From contig JBGPKH010000250.1 in assembly GCA_041485845.1 (NCBI GenBank), forward strand, positions 1 to 11,448: a stretch of 11,448 nucleotides of DNA, given 5' to 3'. Both the position numbers and the translations under genes were made by a program. The DNA is from OMOG01 sp041485845 (GTDB lineage: Bacteria > Acidobacteriota > Terriglobia > Bryobacterales > Bryobacteraceae). Below, one piece after another: positions 6,545 to 11,448 of the stretch (within the stretch, counting starts at the first letter, position 1; every line of letters begins with the position of its first letter). A model generated the notes under the pieces. It searched no databases, was not told the DNA's origin, and saw only the letters and a program-made list of their open reading frames with translations.

Positions 6545-8047
6545 ACTGCGAACAAGTGAGTCGCACAGCCGGCCCAGCGTCAGCAGGGCGCGGTCGTGGA
6601 TCTCCGACCAGGCGTGGCCGCAGTTGATCCGAATGTAGTTCCTGTACCTGCCGCTCGCCGAGAAAACAGTGCCCGGCAGGATCGTAATGTGCTCCGCCAG
6701 GGCGGCGCGGTACAACTTGATTGCGTCGATGTTCCGCGGCAGCTCGATCCACAGCATGTAGCCACCTGCCGGACGGCTGATGCGCGTCCCCGCGGGGAAA
6801 TATTTGGCGATCGCCTGGCGGACCACTTCCACTTGCCCGCGAAGCGTGGTGCGCAGGCGCTTCAGATGACGGTCGTACCCGCCGGACTCCAGAAACTCGG
6901 CGATCACCATTTGAGGCAGAGTGGGAGCCGCGACCGTGGTCACCAGTTTGAGGCGCTCCACCTCGGCGCGAAAACGGCCGGGCGCCACCCATCCCACGCG
7001 GTACCCCGGGGGCAGGACTTTCGAGAAGGAGGAGCACAGCAGGACGGTGCCCTTCCGGTCGAACGATTTCGCCGTCCTCGGCCGTGGACCGTCGAACGCG
7101 AGGTCCCCGTAGATGTCGTCTTCGATGAGGGCAACCTGGGAGCGCGCCGCCAATTCGACCAGCGCCCGCTTGTAGTCGTCGGGCAGAACGTATCCCAGCG
7201 GGTTGTGGCAGTTGGCCATGGCGATACACGCCTTCACGCGGTGCTGCCGGATGGCGCGCGCCAGTTGGTCCAGATCCATGCCCCGTTGGGGATGGGTCGG
7301 GATCTCGACCACCTTCATCCCCATCGCCGCGATATTGCCCAGGATGCCGAAGTACGTGGGGCTCTCGACCGCCACGGTGTCGCCTGGCCGCGCCACCGCG
7401 CGCAGGCTCAAACCGACGGCTTCGAGCGCCCCGCCGGTGACGATCAGATCGCGCACCGAAAACGCGCACCCCATGTCGAGGGCGCGGCGCGCAATCTGGC
7501 GCCGTAACGCCTCCCACCCGGGCGGAAACTCGTACCGCGTGCCGTGGAACGGATTCCGGTTGACGATGCGGCGCAGGATCAGGTTCATCTTGCCGCACGG
7601 AAACAACTCGGGGCTGGCGCAACCCGCGCCGAACGGGACGGCGGCCGGATCGTTTGCCGACGTGAGGAAGTCGGCCAGGATGCCATGGGAGCCGGCGGCG
7701 CGGGCCTGCGCCTTCTTCCGGGTCTCGAACTCCGGCTCGGGAATCAGCTCCGAAAACGGCGTGCGGACATAGTAACCGGATTGCGGGCGGGCCTCCAGGT
7801 ATCCGCGAGTTTCGAGCCACAGATAGGCCTGCTGGGCGGTGGACATGCTGACGCGCTGCCGGCCACTGAGCTCGCGAAGCGACTGGACGCGATCCCCGGG
7901 GCGGAGAACTCCGCGCGCCATCTGCCGCGCCAGGCTCTCCGCAATCCGGATATACAGGGGAGCGTCTTTTCCCGGAGTCGCCACCTGCCAAGGATAACAG
8001 ATCTTAATTCCGTCAACTGTACCGGTCATAGCATGGGCAATCTGCAT
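6542..8047 (-). CDS. MocR-family regulator (GntR winged helix fused to aminotransferase-like domain)
   Basis: This is a 501-residue cytoplasmic PLP-dependent transcription regulator. Residues 30-95 form the GntR winged helix (LYIRIAESLARQMARG, then RVSMSTAQQAYLWLETRGYL). Residues from about 130 to 495 form a fold-type I aminotransferase domain with the PLP residues intact: Schiff-base lysine K343 in SSFSK, N282 in NCHNPLG, D310 and Y313 in EDDIYGDL, and R473 in YIRINCG. PLP binding is therefore likely; whether it has enzyme activity is unknown. Known MocR proteins (GabR, PdxR, TauR) often control a divergent gene, which fits the PhzF/decarboxylase pair starting 25 bp away. The start is uncertain: ATG 8047, ATG 8029 or GTG 7984, none with a good Shine-Dalgarno sequence. 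I kept 8047. GTG 7984 looks too late, because W20, typical of the family N terminus, lies before it. Confidence 0.93.
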   Translation of the reverse strand: MQIAHAMTGTVDGIKICYPWQVATPGKDAPLYIRIAESLARQMARGVLRPGDRVQSLRELSGRQRVSMSTAQQAYLWLETRGYLEARPQSGYYVRTPFSELIPEPEFETRKKAQARAAGSHGILADFLTSANDPAAVPFGAGCASPELFPCGKMNLILRRIVNRNPFHGTRYEFPPGWEALRRQIARRALDMGCAFSVRDLIVTGGALEAVGLSLRAVARPGDTVAVESPTYFGILGNIAAMGMKVVEIPTHPQRGMDLDQLARAIRQHRVKACIAMANCHNPLGYVLPDDYKRALVELAARSQVALIEDDIYGDLAFDGPRPRTAKSFDRKGTVLLCSSFSKVLPPGYRVGWVAPGRFRAEVERLKLVTTVAAPTLPQMVIAEFLESGGYDRHLKRLRTTLRGQVEVVRQAIAKYFPAGTRISRPAGGYMLWIELPRNIDAIKLYRAALAEHITILPGTVFSASGRYRNYIRINCGHAWSEIHDRALLTLGRLCDSLVRS

Positions 8048-8056
8048 CTGTACAGG
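8017..8056. promoter_or_regulatory. Candidate MocR operator: CTGTAC direct repeats at the divergent junction
   Basis: CTGTACCGG at 8017-8025 and CTGTACAGG at 8048-8056 are direct repeats 31 bp apart, close to three helical turns; over 11 bp they match at 9 positions. The second contains the perfect palindrome CTGTACAG. GabR and other MocR proteins bind pairs of direct repeats at spacings of a few helical turns, so this is the natural place for autoregulation and control of the PhzF operon. The first copy lies inside the N-terminal codons of the MocR gene whichever ATG is used. The assignment is inference from spacing and position. Confidence 0.45.
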
Positions 8057-8072
8057 CCGGGCCGCGGGGAGT

Positions 8073-8984
8073 ATGTTGGGAGAAATGACGAGCCGGTACC
8101 GTTACCGCGTGGTAGATGTCTTCACCCGACGGCCGCTGGAGGGAAACCCCCTGGCCGTGTTCCCGGACGCTTCGGGAATCGACGAAACGACGATGCAGGC
8201 GATCGCCCGGGAGCTCAATCTTTCCGAGACGGCCTTCGTGCTCCCCGCGACCCGCCCGGATTGCGCGGCGCGCGTCCGCATCTTCACGCCCACCCGAGAG
8301 ATGACCTTCGCCGGCCATCCGACCATCGGCGCCGCCTGGGTCCTGTTGCAGGACGGCATCGTGCCCGCCGGCGCCGGACCCTTCGTGCTGGAAGAAAAGG
8401 TCGGACCGGTGCCGGTCCGCGTAGATCCCGGCGATCCCGTCGATGTCGGCGATCCCTTGATCTGGCTTGTGACTCCCCCGATTCTCGAAGGAAGAACCTA
8501 CCACCCCGAGGTCTGCGCGCGGGCGCTCGGGCTGCGCCCCGAAGATCTGCTGGCAATCGCGCCCCAGTGGCTGAGCGCCGGCAATCCGACAATCTTTGTG
8601 GGGCTCCGCGACAAGGCGGCGGTGGATCGCGCCTGGCTCGACCTGGCGGGAATGAAGATGCTGCACGAGGTTCCAGAGGAACCCGTGTGCGTCTTGGTAT
8701 TCGCGCCGGCCGCCAACGGAGCGTATGCGCGAATGTTCGCGCCGGAGTATGGCATAACCGAGGATCCGGCCTCCGGCAGCTCGACCGGCCCGCTCGCCGC
8801 TTACATGATGCGGCACGATCTTGCCCCGGCTGCTTCTGGGACACGCTGGACCAGTGAGCAAGGGACCCGGATGGGGCGGCGCAGCATTCTCCACGTGCAG
8901 ATCCTGGGAGCGCGCGGGGCGGAGGGGATCGAGGTCGGCGGATATGTCGCGCCGCTTGTGGAAGCGGTGATGACCTGGGAGTGA
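8073..8984 (+). CDS. PhzF-family isomerase/epimerase-like protein
   Basis: This 303-residue protein has the two-lobed diaminopimelate-epimerase-like fold of the PhzF family, near the usual length of 260-300. Visible signatures are VVDVFTRRPLEGNPLAVF near the N terminus, catalytic-type glutamate E52 in ELNLSETAFV, FAGHPTIGAA (79-88), EDPASGSSTGPLA (230-242) and EQGTRMGRRS (262-271). Phenazine PhzF isomerises a dihydro-hydroxyanthranilate, but most homologues have no known substrate, and no other phenazine gene is here. I therefore do not assign the symbol phzF. It is first in a coupled pair with the PLP decarboxylase and divergent from the MocR gene. The start may be ATG 8073 or ATG 8085 (which begins MTSRYRYRVVDVF and agrees better with the family). 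Purine-rich GGGGAG and GGGAG precede both, but closer than ideal. Confidence 0.93.
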   Translation: MLGEMTSRYRYRVVDVFTRRPLEGNPLAVFPDASGIDETTMQAIARELNLSETAFVLPATRPDCAARVRIFTPTREMTFAGHPTIGAAWVLLQDGIVPAGAGPFVLEEKVGPVPVRVDPGDPVDVGDPLIWLVTPPILEGRTYHPEVCARALGLRPEDLLAIAPQWLSAGNPTIFVGLRDKAAVDRAWLDLAGMKMLHEVPEEPVCVLVFAPAANGAYARMFAPEYGITEDPASGSSTGPLAAYMMRHDLAPAASGTRWTSEQGTRMGRRSILHVQILGARGAEGIEVGGYVAPLVEAVMTWE

Positions 8985-10375
8985 TGCCAGTGAACTATCG
9001 GGATCTGCTCGAACGAACGTGCGCCGCCGCGGCGGACTTCCTGGATGGCTTGAGTGCGCGGCCCGTCGGCAGGCCCGTCGAATTTGCGGCGCTGCTGGCC
9101 CGGATGGGCGGCCCGCTGCCGCGGCAAGGAGAAGATCCGCTGCAAGTGATCGACCATCTCCGCGCGGCCGCGGACCCCGGCCTGGTGGCCACGGCCGGGC
9201 CTCGCTACTTCGGATTTGTGGTGGGCGGAGCGCTTCCCGCGGCGGTGGCGGCGGAGTGGCTGGCGGTGGCTTGGGATCAGAACGCCTTCGCCAACGCTCT
9301 CTCGCCGGCCGCGGCGGCTGCCGAAGAAGTGGTGCGGACGTGGCTCGTCGAACTGTTCGGCTTGCCGGCGGAAACCAGCATGGGCTTCACCACCGGCGCC
9401 ACCATGGCCAACTTCGTGGCGCTCGCGGCGGCCCGGCACGCGCTGTTTCGAAAGCTCGGCTGGCGCGTGGAAGAACACGGCCTTCTGGGAGCCCCGCCGA
9501 TTACCGTGGTCACCAGCGACGAATCGCACGCCTCGATCTTCGCATCCTTACAGATGCTCGGCCTGGGGTACGGGCGCGTCACCAGGGTCGCGGCGGACGG
9601 GCAAGGCCGCATGCGGGCGGATGCCTTGCGCACGGTGCTCGCCACCGCCCGGAAGCCCGTCCTGGTTTGTGCGCAGGCGGGAAATGTCAACACCGGCGCA
9701 TTCGATCCGATTGCGGAAATCGCCTGCTCGGTCCACGATCGCGCCGGATGGCTGCACGTCGATGGCGCGTTCGGCGCGTGGGCCGCGGCCTCGCCGGCGC
9801 ACGCGGAGCTTGCCGGCGGATTGTACCTGGCCGATTCCCTGGCCGTGGATTGCCACAAGTGGCTCAACGTTCCCTACGATTCGGGTCTCGTGTTCGTGCG
9901 CGACCGGGCCGCGCATCACGCTGCGATGACCATGAACGCGCCGTATTACGGGCCCAGCCACGATGCCGCCCGCGAGAACCACAACTGGGTTCCCGAGGCC
10001 TCCCGCCGCGCGCGCGGCTTCGCGGTGTACGCCGCTTTGCGGAGTCTGGGACGGAACGGTCTGGCCGAAATAGTGGACCGCTGCTGCCGCCTGGCCCGAA
10101 GAATGGCGGAGCGGCTGGCTGGAAATGCGGGCGTGCAAATTCTCAACGAAGTGGTCTTGAACCAGGTGTTGGTGCGCTTTTCGCCGCCCAGCCGGGGAAA
10201 CGCCGATTCCTTCACGGCGGAGGTGATCCGGCGCGTCCAGGAGGACGGCACGTGCTGGCTCGGCGGGACCACGTGGCACGGCCAGCACTGCATGCGCATC
10301 TCGGTCTCCAACTGGTCCACCACGGAAGCGGATATCGATGACTCCGCCCGGGCGATTCTGCGGTGCGCCGGCTGA
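8981..10375 (+). CDS. Group II PLP-dependent decarboxylase (aromatic/acidic amino-acid decarboxylase family)
   Basis: This is a 464-residue cytosolic PLP enzyme of the DDC/glutamate decarboxylase superfamily, expected to decarboxylate an amino acid to an amine. Seen in order: RYFGFVVGG (75-83), TTGATMANFVAL (137-148), DESHAS with ring-stacking H183, AGNVNTGAFDP (233-243), HVDGAFGAW with cofactor-anchoring D261, and DCHKWLNVPYD with Schiff-base lysine K293. All cofactor residues are present and the length is typical. The substrate cannot be read from the sequence. The GTG at 8981 overlaps the PhzF stop by 4 bp and the next codon, ATG 8984, by 1 bp; GTG 8990 has the best-spaced GGGAG (8 nt). 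Any of these gives tight coupling to the PhzF gene. A hairpin lies 5 bp past the stop. Confidence 0.93.
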   Translation: MMPVNYRDLLERTCAAAADFLDGLSARPVGRPVEFAALLARMGGPLPRQGEDPLQVIDHLRAAADPGLVATAGPRYFGFVVGGALPAAVAAEWLAVAWDQNAFANALSPAAAAAEEVVRTWLVELFGLPAETSMGFTTGATMANFVALAAARHALFRKLGWRVEEHGLLGAPPITVVTSDESHASIFASLQMLGLGYGRVTRVAADGQGRMRADALRTVLATARKPVLVCAQAGNVNTGAFDPIAEIACSVHDRAGWLHVDGAFGAWAAASPAHAELAGGLYLADSLAVDCHKWLNVPYDSGLVFVRDRAAHHAAMTMNAPYYGPSHDAARENHNWVPEASRRARGFAVYAALRSLGRNGLAEIVDRCCRLARRMAERLAGNAGVQILNEVVLNQVLVRFSPPSRGNADSFTAEVIRRVQEDGTCWLGGTTWHGQHCMRISVSNWSTTEADIDDSARAILRCAG

Positions 10376-10533
10376 TCTCCAGGTGGGACAGCCTCCCGCC
10401 TGCTGAACCTGAGTTTGCCTTTCATAGGCCCTCACTTAAGAAACGCTCGGTCGTTTCGAGTTTCCTCGGCCGGTGGAACCGGTGAGACTCCCCGGGTCCG
10501 GCCTTCCTGTTTGCGGTTCCTGTCCGAAAAGTG
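10376..10533. other. Non-coding stretch with small hairpins
   Basis: Apart from the hairpin next to the decarboxylase stop, this stretch contains GAAACG-CTCGGT-CGTTTC (10440-10457; 6-bp stem, 6-nt loop) and CCGGT-GGA-ACCGG (10470-10482; 5-bp stem). I see no coding potential, promoter or tRNA. The small stems could be termination structures or chance in GC-rich DNA. Confidence 0.4.
10380..10402 (+). terminator. Hairpin after the decarboxylase gene
   Basis: CAGGTGGGA and TCCCGCCTG form a 9-bp stem with one G-T pair and a CAGCC loop, beginning 5 bp after the TGA of the decarboxylase. No U tract follows, so it may stabilise the 3' end or act with Rho rather than be a classical intrinsic terminator. 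Confidence 0.5.
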
Positions 10534-10783
10534 TAATTAGGCGCCCCGCACAAATAACTTGATCGTTAAGCAGCCCTGGGGGCACGCTGCCGAACCCAGG
10601 ATCGCGCTTCTCCGCTACCTCCGCGTTCTCGATCCCCACCCCGAAGTGGAGCCCGCCAATCCACGCCAATCCGCTTTCTCTTCTTTTTCTCCGGTCTTCC
10701 TCCGCGCTTTTCTCTGCGACTCCGCGGCTCCGCGGTGAGATCTCGTTTTCGAACCAAGTTATTTTTGCGCGACCCCTTAATGA
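10534..10783. repeat. Possible small non-autonomous element with terminal inverted repeats
   Basis: The segment is bounded by imperfect inverted repeats. The left arm at 10540-10561 ends AAATAACTTG. The right arm at 10755-10776 starts CAAGTTATTT. They match at 18 of 22 positions, and with one gap the match extends outward through TAATTA/TCATTA to about 10534 and 10783. The roughly 200 bp between the arms encodes nothing convincing and is full of 8-9-bp CTCCGCG-type units. I see no clear target-site duplication and no transposase. It could be a MITE-like element, a REP-like repeat mobilised in trans, or a degenerate remnant. It ends 11 bp before the stop of the neighbouring minus-strand gene, so its right arm would be read as that transcript's 3' end. 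Confidence 0.5.
10610..10740. repeat. Short-period CTCCGCG repeat cluster
   Basis: CTCCGCTAC and CTCCGCGTT (10610-10627) are adjacent 9-mers. CTCTGCGA, CTCCGCGG, CTCCGCGG (10712-10735) are three adjacent octamers running into TGAGA. Single CTCCGG and CTCCGCGC units lie between, near 10689-10707. These lie inside the segment bounded by the inverted repeats. Translation of the minus strand gives low-complexity Arg/Glu/Ser sequence of the kind repeats produce, not a protein. Confidence 0.6.
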
Positions 10784-10793
10784 TAGCGACTGG

Positions 10794-11448
10794 CTACACG
10801 CCCGCCGCATCCACAGCCTGGCGCATCTCCCAGGTCGACACGTAGTGCAGCTCATGCCCGCGCTTCCGGCATTCCTGCGGCAGCAGTTCGAACAGCCGAT
10901 CCAGCCCGCCATCCAGCAACAGCGCCTTCGCGTTCCGCTCCTGCGCGCCGTGGGCATAGAGCTTGATGAAGATATTGCGGCCAATGCGCGGAGCCAAGTC
11001 CAGCCAGCGCTGGATGCGGTGGGGCGTCGGCAGATCCTGATGCGCGATCTCTCCGTTTTCGATGCGCGGTACCAGTCGCTCCGTCCAGCGCAGACCGAGC
11101 GGGCCGGGAATCATGAGCAGGTCACCCGTGCCCAATGCCCCCGGCCGGACGGGAACGCCGCTGTCGAACGACCGCGGCCGCAGGGGATCGTCGGTGGCCC
11201 AGTAGATGGTATTCACAATGCGCGATTGCGTGGGCGAGTTACTCGAGGGCATCGTAAAATCCGCGTAGCAACCTAAGTCGCGCAGCAGCGTGATCTCGTT
11301 ATTCAGACCGCACCATCGGCCATCGGGCCGCGAGTTGTCGAGCGCCCAGTTGCCGTGGATGAATCCGAAGACCGTGCGGCCGTTGTGTTTCCGCAGAAGC
11401 CCATGGCGGGTGACGAGCGTTTCGATGAAGCCGCTCATGCGGTCGAGG
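10794..11448 (-). CDS. C-terminal part of a polysaccharide-deacetylase-like protein (5' end beyond window)
   Basis: The open frame enters from the right edge and stops at TAG 10794-10796. The first in-frame ATG in view is at 11438, but three sense codons precede it and the frame remains open, so I read this as a partial gene. Counting from that ATG (214 residues), conserved-looking features are FGFIHGNWALDNS (24-36), RWCGLNNEI (41-49), LGCYADFTMPS (55-65), IVNTIYWATDDP (74-85) and FIKLYAHG (157-164). I recall proteins with this HGNWALDNS/ADFT pattern in exopolysaccharide loci, often annotated as hypothetical or deacetylase-like; catalytic function is not proven by what is visible. No signal peptide can be assessed. 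The cut may hide half the protein. The putative repeat element lies immediately after its stop. Confidence 0.8.
   Translation of the reverse strand, partial: LDRMSGFIETLVTRHGLLRKHNGRTVFGFIHGNWALDNSRPDGRWCGLNNEITLLRDLGCYADFTMPSSNSPTQSRIVNTIYWATDDPLRPRSFDSGVPVRPGALGTGDLLMIPGPLGLRWTERLVPRIENGEIAHQDLPTPHRIQRWLDLAPRIGRNIFIKLYAHGAQERNAKALLLDGGLDRLFELLPQECRKRGHELHYVSTWEMRQAVDAAGV

Noticed and set aside
6492..7991. 499-codon open frame on the minus strand overlapping the MocR gene
   Set aside because: It is Arg/Gly/Pro-rich without motifs, and is the +1 shadow of a gene with complete GntR and aminotransferase signatures.
7544..8857. 437-codon plus-strand frame crossing the MocR-PhzF junction
   Set aside because: It spans two genes and a promoter region with low-complexity sequence; an artefact of high GC.
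9019..10341. 440-codon plus-strand open frame inside the decarboxylase
   Set aside because: Low-complexity Arg/Gly/Ala sequence; the real frame carries all group II decarboxylase motifs.
8073..10375. A phenazine biosynthesis locus, suggested by the PhzF-family gene
   Set aside because: No phzA/B, D, E or G homologue is in the window, and the PhzF family is broad with mostly unknown substrates.
10436..10984. 182-codon minus-strand frame across the repeat element
   Set aside because: Its sequence is the translated repeats plus a shadow of the deacetylase-like gene; no conserved protein features.

Overview
The window is GC-rich and densely coded. It looks like a chromosomal piece of an acidobacterium of the Solibacter/Bryobacter type. 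That placement is an inference from three things: a membrane Ser/Thr kinase opening with the LGPYEI/GGMGEVY signature and carrying a C-terminal propeller, a histidine kinase with a TPR-like extracytoplasmic sensor, and short periodic GC-rich repeats between genes. No rRNA, tRNA, CRISPR array, phage gene or transposase was seen.

Layout. Positions 1-2412 (minus strand) hold a two-component operon: a membrane histidine kinase overlapping by 4 bp an OmpR/PhoB-type response regulator that runs off the left edge. Positions 2413-2782 are a divergent non-coding gap. Positions 2783-5356 (plus) encode an 857-residue Ser/Thr kinase with a DFS in place of the usual DFG. It converges on a sigma-28 (FliA/WhiG-type) sigma factor at 5607-6365 (minus). 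The 250-bp gap between them is filled by decamer-periodic repeats in inverted and direct orientation. The sigma gene has a good sigma-70-type promoter, with a cluster of direct repeats and a palindrome just upstream.

Positions 6542-10375 form the most coherent metabolic unit. A MocR-type regulator (GntR winged helix fused to a fold-type I aminotransferase domain, minus strand) is divergent from a translationally coupled plus-strand pair: a PhzF-family isomerase/epimerase-like enzyme and a group II PLP-dependent decarboxylase. Two CTGTAC-containing direct repeats 31 bp apart lie at the divergent junction and suit a MocR operator. The likely logic is that an amino-acid-like ligand, sensed as a PLP adduct by the MocR protein, controls a two-enzyme pathway of unknown product.

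Positions 10376-10793 are non-coding. They hold small hairpins and a roughly 250-bp segment bounded by imperfect terminal inverted repeats and filled with 8-9-bp periodic CTCCGCG units, resembling a small non-autonomous element. From 10794 to the right edge lies the C-terminal part of a minus-strand protein that resembles polysaccharide-deacetylase-like proteins of exopolysaccharide loci.

The window is dominated by regulation: histidine kinase/response regulator, Ser/Thr kinase, sigma factor and MocR. The best candidates for new biology are the MocR-PhzF-decarboxylase trio and the two repeat families.
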